From positions 18,674 through 25,139 of the forward strand of contig VBJE01000015.1 in assembly GCA_005879675.1 (NCBI GenBank): a DNA stretch of 6,466 nucleotides. Reading direction: 5' to 3'. The DNA comes from Chloroflexota bacterium (GTDB lineage: Bacteria; Chloroflexota; Dormibacteria; Dormibacterales; Dormibacteraceae). Of this stretch, positions 1 to 6,466 are shown in pieces (positions within the stretch are counted from its first letter, which is position 1; each line of letters starts with the position of its first letter). Under the pieces are notes generated by a model. It did not search any database. It had not been told where the DNA came from and saw nothing but the letters and a program-made list of their open reading frames with translations. Position numbers and translations under genes: made by a program.

Positions 1-1599
1 TCAGGCACGGCGCTGCTCGAGATCAACGCCACGAGCCAGCAGCACACCGAGACTCTCACCCTCGAGGGCGTCCCGGGCGGCGGCCTTTTCGCCATCCCGA
101 CGACCGGAGGCAACGCGTCGCTCCTGGCCTCCCTGCCCACCGACACCTTCGACCCCGTGCCGGTGCCCGCGGCCTGGGTGAACCTGTTCGCCACGCCGCC
201 CTCCGACCGTGGGCTGGGCGGCGGCGCGGACGCCAACGGCCACCTCCTGCTGAAGCTCGGCACCGGCCAGAGCCACACGCTCGAGGACCTGACCGGCGGC
301 ATCAACCTGCAGAGCGCGAAGGTCGAGGGCACGCTCGCCGGGTCGAGGTGGCGGATCCGCAACGGCGACGGCAAGCAGTACTTCATCGAGACCGCGACCG
401 ACCTCGCGGGCGACCCGATCCTGATCGTCCGCGGCGAGAACCGGACCTACGACCTCGCGCCAACGTCGTTCCTGCTCGAGGTCGTCGGCGGAGCCAGGCT
501 CTACAACCCGAGCACGCTGAGCAATGGCCAGGTCGTCCAGGGCTCGGTGCTCTGGGCGCACATGTCCGGCGGCTTCCTGCTGAGCATCAACTCGACGACG
601 ACCACGTTCTTCTTCGTCGCCGACGTGGGCATCGACGCTCTGTCCCTGACCGGCCGGGCGATCGGCCTCCTTGTCATCCAGTACGGCGGTGGCCCGGGCG
701 GCACCGGGATCGCCGGCAAGTTCAGCCTCGAGATCGGCGCCGGCGCCGGCCCGAACGACCCGGGCGCGATCCCCGGCATCTTCCACTTCGACGGCCGGGC
801 CGAGGTCGTGCTCAACACGACCCTCCACACCCAGGTGTTCAACGTGCCGCAGGAGTTCCTCCAGGTCCTGCCGAGCACGTTCCCGACGACGATCTACATC
901 AAGGCGATCATCTCGGGCACGATCACGATCCAGGACCTGCTGGTCCTGACGGGTTCGATCAGCGTCACGCTGCAGGTCGGGACGCCGAGCTTCATCGTCA
1001 TCCAGGGCGCGGTCAGCACCAGCATCAAGTTCCTGGGCTCGCTGTCAGGGTCGATCTACCTCGGCGTCTACTCCGCCGACCCGACGAACCCGACCGTGAC
1101 CAACCCCGGCATCGTCGGCCGGGTGACGCTGGCGCTCAACGCGAGCGTGGTCCCCGGGGTCAAGTTCAACGGCTTCTTCCTGCTCGAGGTCAACCTCTTC
1201 GTGAACCCGATCGCGAGCCTCCAGATCTCGACGTTCCAGACCTGCGCCGACCAGCCCGCCGGCGCCACGAACTGCTCCGACCCGAACTCCTACCAGCTGG
1301 CTCTGGACTCGAGCAGCCACCTGATCTTCGGCCAGGTGACCATCGCCGACGGCTTGCTCCTGAAGCTCCATGGCGACCTTGCCGTCGCGGGCGACCTGGT
1401 GGACTTCAAAGGCGACTTCATCTTCCAGTTCAAGACCACGCCATCCTTCTTCCTCCTGATCGCGGGCTACGCTTCGCTGCGCTCCAGATCGACCAGGACG
1501 GCGTGTCGATCTACGGGAGCATGTGCCTTGGGACGCCGTGCGGAGGCGACTGCTCCAGCGCGGCGGCAAACTCCGGGTTCGGCGACGGCATCGGTCTGA
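1..1599 (+). CDS. Giant repetitive beta-rich exoprotein, upstream part (5' end outside window; frameshifted near 1470)
   Basis: The frame is open from the first base, with no start codon or ribosome binding site that would mark a beginning, so the gene starts upstream of the window. About 490 codons read as alternating hydrophobic and polar residues rich in Gly, Thr, Ser, Val, Ile and Phe, as expected for stacked beta strands. Short motifs recur, such as LLEINATS (from 13), LLSINSTT (from 577), VVLNTTL (from 805) and LLEVNLF (from 1180). There is no catalytic motif and no signal peptide in view. After about base 1470 the frame turns abruptly Arg/Ala-rich (RSRSTRTACRST) and stops at TGA 1597-1599, while the beta-rich protein continues in frame 3. 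Codons 491-532 are therefore most likely out-of-frame readthrough. The role is inferred to be structural or surface-exposed, for example an adhesin or matrix protein. A GTG at 157 gives a possible internal start, but coding is equally convincing before it, so it is not chosen. Confidence 0.85.
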   Translation, partial: SGTALLEINATSQQHTETLTLEGVPGGGLFAIPTTGGNASLLASLPTDTFDPVPVPAAWVNLFATPPSDRGLGGGADANGHLLLKLGTGQSHTLEDLTGGINLQSAKVEGTLAGSRWRIRNGDGKQYFIETATDLAGDPILIVRGENRTYDLAPTSFLLEVVGGARLYNPSTLSNGQVVQGSVLWAHMSGGFLLSINSTTTTFFFVADVGIDALSLTGRAIGLLVIQYGGGPGGTGIAGKFSLEIGAGAGPNDPGAIPGIFHFDGRAEVVLNTTLHTQVFNVPQEFLQVLPSTFPTTIYIKAIISGTITIQDLLVLTGSISVTLQVGTPSFIVIQGAVSTSIKFLGSLSGSIYLGVYSADPTNPTVTNPGIVGRVTLALNASVVPGVKFNGFFLLEVNLFVNPIASLQISTFQTCADQPAGATNCSDPNSYQLALDSSSHLIFGQVTIADGLLLKLHGDLAVAGDLVDFKGDFIFQFKTTPSFFLLIAGYASLRSRSTRTACRSTGACALGRRAEATAPARRQTPGSATASV

Positions 1600-2078
1600 C
1601 GTTCACCGCCTGCGCGCTCCTGACGTTCACGACGGCCTCGGGGACCAAGCAGATCGTGGACCCGGCAGACCTGACGGGCAACACCAAGCTGTCGATCCCT
1701 TCAGGCTTTACGCTCGCGATCAGCGGCGAGGTCCACATCCTCGGCCTGATCTCGGCAACCGGCTCGCTCAAGATCGCGATCAACAGCAGCCAGTTCACGA
1801 TCGCGTTCGACGTGTCGCTGTCCCTTGGTCCGCTGAGCGTCCAGGCGACCGGATTCGCAGGGATCTACTTCGACGACAATCCCGGGCTTGTCCTGCGGCT
1901 CGCCATCAGCGTCAACTTCAACGTCTTCGACATCATCAAGATCGTCGGCCAGGGCGAGATCCGGATGAACACGACCGCGATCACGCGCAACGCCAACGGC
2001 CTGAACATCGGCGGCCACTCGTTCCTGCTCCACATCAGCGGCACCATCTCGATCCTCGACGTCATCCGCCTGCAGACG
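910..2078 (+). repeat. Four imperfect copies of a 15-16-residue beta motif (ISGxhxIxxhhxLTG)
   Basis: The copies are ISGTITIQDLLVLTG at 910-954, LHGDLAVAGDLVDFKG at 1366-1413, ISGEVHILGLISATG at 1719-1763 and ISGTISILDVIRLQT at 2034-2078. Each is followed by another alternating strand, for example SISVTLQV, GDFIFQFK, SLKIAINS or TIEFVVG. The first two copies lie in frame 1 and the last two in frame 3. This supports the view that both frames belong to one protein. The repeats are at protein level and DNA identity is low, so they are old duplications. Confidence 0.6.
1461..1490 (+). other. Frameshift junction (frame 1 to frame 3)
   Basis: Frame 1 gives FFLLIAGY up to 1470 and then loses its character. 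Frame 3 gives FAALQIDQDG from 1473. Inserting one base around 1471-1473 would restore a continuous reading (GY-x-FAALQID), so this equals a 1-base deletion, or a -1 shift on the ribosome. There is no homopolymer and no canonical X-XXY-YYZ slippery heptamer in the surrounding bases, so programmed frameshifting is not supported. Both frames are open for well over 100 bases upstream. The exact point therefore rests on protein character and could be a few codons either side. Confidence 0.8.
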
Positions 2079-5000
2079 ACGATCGAGTTTGTGGTCGGCG
2101 GCGGACCGCACACGGTGACCGTCGACAACAGTCCATACACGGTGCCTCTCGGCGAGGGCGACTGGCTCTTCTTCTTCAGCGCGAGCGCGAACTTCTTCGG
2201 CATCGGCCTCGCGGCAACCGGGTGGGTCGACTCCTTCGGCGAGTACGACATGTCGCTGAATGGAGGCATCACGATCGGCTCGAGCAGCTTTGGCCTGTCC
2301 GGTTCGATCCACTTCCGCACCTACCTCCACATCGAGAGGCCGATCATCAATTACCACTTCCTGCTTTCGTTTGGCGGCAGCGTCAGCGTCCGGGCCTTCG
2401 GCATCTCGCTCGCCGGCTGCTCGATCTCGGGCAGCCTGCACGCCGACGGGCCAGGCGGCGAGATCCCGCTGATCCTGAGCGTCCACATCAGCATCTCGTT
2501 CCTCTTCTTCTCCATCAACGCCGACGCCAGCTTCAACATCGGCACGATCAAGCTGCCCAAGCCGGTCTACCTCGCCGGCGACGCCGGCGGCGGAGCGGCG
2601 GACGGCCAGGCGACCTGGCATGGCGGCGGGGCCACGCTCTGGCTGAACACCGGCGCCCGCAGCAATGCGCACACCGGATACCCGGGCAGCGGCGTCTCAA
2701 GTGGCGGCGGACAGTGGACGATCGAGCACGTCGGCGGAACAGCCGGCCACGAGAACGTCCAGGTCACCGCGTTCGGGCACCAGCAGGTCTTCAAGAACGT
2801 CGGCGCGATCGTCGCCCACGGCGGCACGGCCGACAGCTTCATCGTCGCCAAGGGCGTGACGTCCCACACGACAGTCCAGCTGGCCGGCGGCAACGCGAGC
2901 CTCGTCTACGACGGCCGCGGCGGCGCGGACCTGACCGGCGGTTCCGGCACCGACTACATCGAGGCCGGTCCCGACGCGGCGGGCACGATCACCTTCACCG
3001 GCGGCTCCGGGACGATGTATATGGTCAACCACAGCACGGCCGACAACGTCACGATGACGGGCGGCTCTGGCTCGGCCACGATCATCGGCGGCACCGGCAA
3101 GAACGGGGCCTTGACCGGCGGCTCGGGCAAGACGGTCATCACCGACAACGGCGTGAACGACCAGATCTACGGCGGCTCCGGCGACATCGCCGTGACCATC
3201 CACATGCCGAGCGCGGCGAACCAGCCGAGCTTCCGCGGACTGTCGGGTCCCAGGAACGTGCTGTCCATCACCGGCACCCCGAACGGGGACGAGATGCTGA
3301 TCAAGAAGTCGACGACCCTGTCGAACGGTGTGGAGATCGACCACATCATCCGCAACGCCCAGAACAACATCGTCGATCTCGGCGTGGTCGGCGCGACCAA
3401 CGTCACCGAGCTGATCCTCAACAGCGGCGCAGGGGCCAACACGATCACGGTCGCCGACCTCAGCGGGAGCACTGTCCAGCAGCTGAGCCTCGACGCCGGC
3501 CAGAATGTCGTCGACACGGGCCAGACCCAGCTGGTCAGCGACCCGAACAACCCGGGCGTCCAGGTGCAGCAGCCGGTCATCCTCACCGGCGGGCACCGGG
3601 GCAAGTCGGCGATCACGATCTACGGCGCGCTCAACACCGGTGAGACCTTCACGCTGAGCGGCACCAACCCGAACAGCGGCGTCCAGATCGTGCGCTCGGT
3701 CGGCGGCTGGAACGAGCAGATCTTTGTCAAGCACACGCTGCCGGCCCAGGGTGACTCGCTGACGATCATCGGCCAGGGCGGCAACGACACGTTCGACGCG
3801 GGCGCGCTCGGCGTGTCCTCGACCAACCCGAACGCGGCGCCGGTGAAGCTCCTTGGCGCGCTGAGCATGACCGGCGGCACCGGCGACAACCGGTTCATCG
3901 GCTCGCCGTTCGACGAGACGATCGACTGCGGCCTCGGCAACTGCACCGTGACCGGCGGCGGCGGCCTCGACACCTTCTTCAGCTCCGACCCCGCGAGCGA
4001 CAGCACGGGCCCAGGCAAGAAGCTGTGCACGCCCGACAAGCTGTTCCACTCCGACTGCTACACGAACACACTGATCGAGACCCGCGACGCGGACATGGGC
4101 CTCTACAACGACACGCTGGTGATCGGGCACGCGATGGACAACACGGGCACCATCCCGTACGCGACCGACGCCGGCCTGCCGCTGAAGGAAGAGGACATGG
4201 CCAGGGCGCTGACCAACCACATCGCCCTTCCGCAGCCCGGCTACGGCAACCGCTGGGCGGTGGGCGCCACGGTCGAGAACCTGAAGGGCATCTTCCAGAT
4301 GGCGCGGATCAACGGCGGCGACTCCAATACCACGCTGGTCGTCAACTCGGTCGACGGCAAGATCTACGTCGGCGGCGTGCCGCACTCCGTCCAGGCGTTC
4401 AACGGCCACGCGGTCTTGAACGCCGGTTCGACGATCCTGAACCCGAACATCGACCGGCCTGACCACTACGTGATCACGATCGGCCCGGGCAGCACCGCGC
4501 AGATCGACGTCGCCGACAGCCGCGGCGGCTCGGGCGGCTCGGCCGACGTGGTGGTGTTCGGCTCGCAGCAGGCGGACAACATCACCCTGAACGCGGCCGG
4601 CACCGGCAGCTTCGCGGTCGGGTTCGTGCAGACGACCGGGACCTCGAACATGAACATCACCTACCAGGGCGTGCAGACAATGGAGCTCTTTACCCTGGGC
4701 GGCGACGACTTCGTCCTGTCGCAGGACACCGCGGTCCTCACCCGTGTCGGCTTCGGCGGCGGCGACGACCACCTGGTCGTCGGCACGGTGCCGCTCATCC
4801 CGGACCCGGGCAACCGCACCCTCGAGTTCCCGAACGGCGTGCCCGTGGCGGACACCGCGCACATGACCAACGGCACCACTGCCCCGCTGTTCGCGACAGG
4901 TGGCAGCGGGACCGACGTCTTCGAGGTCAACCACAACCGGGGCAAGGTGTACCTGGCGGGCGGCTCGGGCGACGCGACGTTCGAGATCCGCACGTTCCTG

Positions 5001-6466
5001 GTCCTGAAGGAGAACCCGGACAACCCGGACGAGGTCACCAACCTGATCAAGCTGTTCGGCGGCGGCGGCAGCAACCGCTACGAGTACCTGCAGAACGGGC
5101 CGGTGATCATCATCGGCGGCACGGGCGTGAACACGCTCATCATCGATGGCACGCCGATCGACGACACGTTCGTCGTCACCAACACCTACGTCGCCGGCGC
5201 GGGACGGATCGTGTCGTTCATCGGCATCCAGTCGATCGAGATCTTCGGCGGGGGCGGCAACGACCAGGTCTGGGTGCTGAGCTCGGACGCGGGCCGCATC
5301 CTGACCGTCGACGGCGGTTCTGGCAGCGTCACCGTCCACGTCGGCGGCACGCCTCCACCCCTCGTGTTCAACCCGCCACCGTTCACCTACCAGCCGCCGT
5401 CCTACAGGGTGGCGCTGCCGCCGGTGCAGGTGACCGACGACCAGCAGATCACCCTGCACAACCTGGCCTTCGAGCTGAGCATCTTCGACTGGATTGCTCG
5501 CGGTGGCATCTCGGACCCGGCGGGCGCCGCGCAAAGGCTGGCGCAAGGCTTCGCGACCTTTGTCAGCTTCTTCCTGGCGAAGTGGGGGACCAACGCCCAC
5601 ATTGTCCCGAACTCCTTCGTGGCCACGGGCGTCGGATACCACCTGGTCTGGGACAACTTCTTCTACTTCTTCTTCCCGAGCGTCGTGGTGACCATCGACC
5701 AGTTCCAGTGGACGCTAGAGTCGTCGCACCTGGAGCAGCGCTCGAAGGTCGTCACGCCACCGGCCGTCCTCGTCCAGCCGACGCCATTCGCCTTCATCGC
5801 GCCGCCGAGCCTGGACGGCTCGAAGATCAAGGGCCAGCTGATCGTCAACGGCGGCTCGCAGCTGTCGGGCCACCACAACGCCGTGATCTACGAGAACCAG
5901 CAGGGCACGTCCTCGCCCGGGCAGCTGGTCCAGCGCCAGGTCCAGCTGATGCAGAAGTCGGGCGTCGACAGCAAGGGCAAGCCCGTGTATGTCCCGTCTG
6001 GCAGGGTGGAGACGTACGTGAGCCTCGAGGGCCTCGGGCTCGGGATCAACCCGGCCGGCCAGCAGAACGTCCGCACCGAGACCTACTACGGCATCGAGAT
6101 GAAGAACGTCCAGGACCTGCAGCTGCGCATGGCGAACGTGGCCAACACACTCGCCATCAACGACAGCACGATCTGCCAGAACCTGGTCGGTCAGGCGATG
6201 AACTGCACCACGGCCGGCGCGGTGGCCGCCCCGACGGTCGAGGCGTACGGCGGGTCAGCCGCCGACACCTTCAATGTCTATGGCGTCGGCGCGGCGACCG
6301 CGATCCACGGCGGAGGCGGGGCGGACACGGTGACCGTGAAGAGCACGTCCGCCGGCCTGAGCAGCCTGCTGAGCAGACTCACGGTCGACGGCAACACGAC
6401 CGTGTTCACGCGGGTGACCAACGTGAAGGACACCGACCCCGATCCCACCGGGCTGGTGCAGCACTT
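1473..6466 (+). CDS. Giant repetitive beta-rich / RTX-like exoprotein, downstream part (3' end outside window)
   Basis: Frame 3 is open without a stop from 1473 to the window end, giving 1664 complete codons and then two bases of the next. It continues the protein of the preceding frame: the first residues FAALQIDQDG carry on the beta-rich style. The first Met codon is ATG 1521, and GTG 1503 is also in frame, but neither has a convincing ribosome binding site with normal spacing. I therefore read it as the rest of the upstream gene rather than a new gene. In order it holds beta-strand-rich repeats (to 2579), a Gly-rich linker, degenerate RTX-like Gly repeats (2937-3197, 3771-3980, 4749-5342), a Pro-flanked aromatic block (5349-5813), a beta module with the motif EGLGLGIN (6027-6050), and two good RTX-like units (6249-6338). 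RTX repeats typically bind calcium and fold as a beta-roll outside the cell. Many units here lack the Asp ligand, so calcium binding is uncertain. No enzyme motif, membrane anchor or secretion signal is visible. Confidence 0.88.
2580..2717 (+). other. Gly-rich linker between beta region and RTX-like region
   Basis: About 46 residues rich in Gly, Ala, Ser, Asn and His follow LPKPVYLAG. Examples are GDAGGGAADGQATWHGGGAT from 2577 and SGVSSGGGQW ending at 2717. The segment separates the hydrophobic beta-rich part from the repeat-rich part and is probably a flexible or loosely ordered joint. The single stretch TLWLNTG within it looks like a short strand. Confidence 0.5.
2937..3197 (+). repeat. 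Degenerate RTX-like glycine repeat array
   Basis: Five GGSG cores start at 2937, 3000, 3060, 3117 and 3171, and a GGTG core lies at 3087. The GGSG cores are 21, 20, 19 and 18 codons apart, about two nonapeptides each, and the GGTG core sits near the midpoint of one interval. The first unit, GGSGTDYIE (2937-2963), fits the RTX consensus GGxGxDxUx fully. The others replace the Asp at position 6 (TM, SA, KN, KT, DI after the Gly core). A beta-roll-like fold is likely from the periodicity. Calcium binding is doubtful because only one of six units keeps the ligand Asp at its normal place. The preceding segment 2718-2936 is a beta module (WTIEHVGG, VQVTAFGHQQVFKNV) that leads into the array. Confidence 0.65.
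3198..3770 (+). other. Beta segments between RTX-like arrays
   Basis: About 190 residues lack the Gly-repeat core but keep alternating strands: NVLSITGTPNGDEMLIKKST near 3255-3315, VTELILNSGAGANTITVADL near 3405-3462, and AITIYGALNTGETFTLSGTN near 3609-3669. Asn and Asp sit at regular turn positions. No recognised domain or catalytic motif is visible. It reads as a non-calcium-binding part of the same elongated stack. Confidence 0.45.
3771..3980 (+). repeat. Short RTX-like repeat cluster
   Basis: Three units are seen: GQGGNDTFD (3771-3797), GGTGDNRFI (3873-3899) and GGGGLDTFF (3954-3980). The first and third keep the Asp at position 6 of the RTX consensus, and the second has Asn. The units are 34 and 27 codons apart, so this is a loose cluster, not a tight array. 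A Cys pair (CGLGNC, 3927-3944) is inserted between the second and third units. Confidence 0.55.
3981..4748 (+). other. Beta module with Cys pair between RTX-like clusters
   Basis: It begins with a polar loop carrying two cysteines nine residues apart (CTPDKLFHSDC, 4026-4058). Next comes ETRDADMGLYNDTLVIGHAM (from 4077), then VENLKGIFQMARINGGDSNT (4272-4331), one of the few stretches with possible helical character. It continues with TLVVNSVDGKIYVGG and a segment ending in NITYQGVQTMELFTLGGDDF (4653-4712). The function is unknown. From memory, a similar succession occurs in other giant exoproteins, placed just before RTX-like units as it is here. Confidence 0.45.
4749..5342 (+). repeat. Dispersed RTX-like glycine repeats
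   Basis: Six more Gly units follow GFGGGDDHL (4749-4775): GGSGTDVFEV (4899-4928), GGSGDATFEI (4959-4988), GGGGSNRYEY (5058-5087), GGTGVNTLII (5115-5144), GGGGNDQVWV (5247-5276) and GGSGSVTVHV (5313-5342). Spacings are mostly about 19-22 codons, with longer inserted strands at two places. Asp at position 6 is present in three of these seven units, Asn replaces it in two, and two have neither. The pattern fits a beta-roll or beta-helix with partly retained calcium sites. It ends directly at a Pro-rich linker. Confidence 0.6.
5349..5432 (+). other. Pro-rich linker 1
   Basis: The residues TPPPLVFNPPPFTYQPPSYR and then VALPPVQV contain PP or PPP every 5-9 residues, alternating with aromatic or aliphatic residues. 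This ends the RTX-like stretch and precedes the aromatic block. It is probably an extended, stiff spacer. Confidence 0.6.
5433..5750 (+). other. Aromatic-rich block of unknown function
   Basis: This segment differs from the rest of the protein. It has a possible amphipathic helix (DPAGAAQRLAQGFATFVSFF, 5514-5573) followed by an aromatic run with FFYFFFP at 5658-5678 and Trp at 5649 and 5709. Charged and polar residues (His, Asp, Asn, Gln) are interspersed, and the longest uncharged hydrophobic stretch is too short for a confident membrane segment. It may be a small folded domain or a membrane- or ligand-contacting element. No family name can be given by eye. The frame is intact throughout. 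Confidence 0.45.
5754..5813 (+). other. Pro-rich linker 2
   Basis: TPPAVLVQPTPFAFIAPPSL has Pro pairs alternating with hydrophobic residues. It mirrors the Pro-rich stretch at 5349-5432, so the two bracket the aromatic block like hinges. Confidence 0.5.
5814..6248 (+). other. Beta module with EGLGLGIN motif
   Basis: Strand KGQLIVNGG (5829-5855) is followed by a polar region rich in Gln and Lys (LVQRQVQLMQKSGVDSKGKP, from about 5925). Next comes VETYVSLEGLGLGIN (6006-6050), then TYYGIEMKNVQDLQLRMANV ending near 6140 and TLAIND at 6147-6164. A Cys pair nine residues apart follows (CQNLVGQAMNC, 6174-6206). From memory, the GLGxGI plus Y-x-G-IE signature recurs in giant exoproteins between RTX-like units. 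It appears to be a structural module without catalytic residues. Confidence 0.45.
6249..6338 (+). repeat. Two RTX-like units near window end
   Basis: GGSAADTFNV (6249-6278) and GGGGADTVTV (6309-6338) are exactly 20 codons apart. Both keep the Asp at position 6, so these are the best-preserved consecutive candidates for calcium binding in the window. The frame then continues through RLTVDGNTTVFTRVTNV and off the end, so more repeats probably follow. Confidence 0.6.

Larger units (their letters stand above)
1..2579 (+). other. Beta-strand-rich repeat region of the giant protein
   Basis: This domain-scale region spans the frameshift. It consists of short amphipathic stretches (FHFDGRAEVVLNTT at 781-822, FNGFFLLEVNLF at 1165-1200, IAFDVSLSLGPLSVQATGF at 1800-1856) separated by Gly, Asn or Asp turns. 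Phe and Ile are abundant, charged residues are sparse, and no helix-forming run is evident. The region ends at the sequence LPKPVYLAG (2553-2579), after which Gly takes over. A stacked beta-solenoid or repeated beta-sandwich is the simplest reading. From memory, similar segments precede RTX-like repeats in giant exoproteins of other bacteria, but no named domain can be assigned by eye. Confidence 0.6.

Noticed and set aside
1..828. Minus-strand open frame of 275 codons at the window start
   Set aside because: It is antisense to the well-supported frame-1 protein and has the same Ala/Val/Arg/Glu-biased noise composition.
1432..1480. Programmed -1 ribosomal frameshift site
   Set aside because: No X-XXY-YYZ heptamer is present in the right phase, and no clear downstream pseudoknot or strong stem was seen by eye.
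1521..1523. ATG as a true start of a separate downstream gene
   Set aside because: The GGGAG sequence before it ends only a base or two from the ATG, too close for a ribosome binding site. Frame 3 is already coherent protein at 1473-1520, upstream of the ATG.
2931..3197. CRISPR array or DNA-level tandem repeat
   Set aside because: The repeated GGCGGCTCCGG-like DNA is short and imperfect and follows the codon frame. It reflects the glycine repeats of the protein, and the intervening DNA is coding.
1523..3643. Plus-strand frame-2 open frame of 706 codons
   Set aside because: Its translation is extremely Arg/His/Gln/Pro-rich, typical of an out-of-frame reading of GC-rich DNA. Frame 3 over the same bases gives the coherent beta-rich protein.
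2697..5642. Minus-strand open frame of 981 codons
   Set aside because: It lies opposite the frame-3 coding sequence, and its translation is a low-complexity mix of Arg, Val, Ala, Asp and Gly without strands, motifs or a start context. Long antisense frames are expected opposite GC-rich genes with G/C third positions.
5658..5696. Transmembrane helix in the FFYFFFPSVVV stretch
   Set aside because: Pro interrupts it, and the hydrophobic run is short and flanked by Asp and Asn. It looks more like aromatic beta strands than a membrane span.

Overview
The whole 6466-base window lies inside one very large plus-strand gene for a repetitive, probably extracellular protein. Neither end of the gene is present. 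No intergenic gap, promoter, terminator, RNA gene, CRISPR array or mobile element is visible. The DNA is GC-rich throughout, with G or C at most third codon positions. This fits a high-GC bacterium such as an actinobacterium, planctomycete or myxobacterium, but the sequence alone does not settle the phylum.

The protein is read in frame 1 from base 1 to about 1470, then in frame 3 (codon starts divisible by 3) from about 1473 to 6464. The switch looks like one missing base between about 1468 and 1482. Protein character, composition and motif style continue across it, so the two halves are most simply one gene of more than 2150 codons here, interrupted by an assembly or sequencing error or by a real frameshift mutation.

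Layout: (1) bases 1-2579 encode a beta-strand-rich region of alternating hydrophobic and polar residues, with several imperfect internal repeats. (2) 2580-2717 is a Gly-rich linker. (3) 2718-5342 is a long region of beta segments interspersed with degenerate glycine-rich repeats resembling the RTX nonapeptide GGxGxDxUx. (4) 5349-5813 is an aromatic-rich block bracketed by two Pro-rich linkers. (5) 5814-6466 holds another beta module and two well-preserved RTX-like units, then runs off the window.

From memory, the same order of modules occurs in unreviewed giant exoproteins of several bacterial phyla that are annotated only as calcium-binding or LEPR-XLL-type. I could not check this here. The most noteworthy points are the frameshift, the loss of the calcium-ligand Asp in much of the RTX-like region, and the near-exclusive occurrence of cysteines in close, regularly spaced groups. 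I do not see a defined new enzymatic or defence system.
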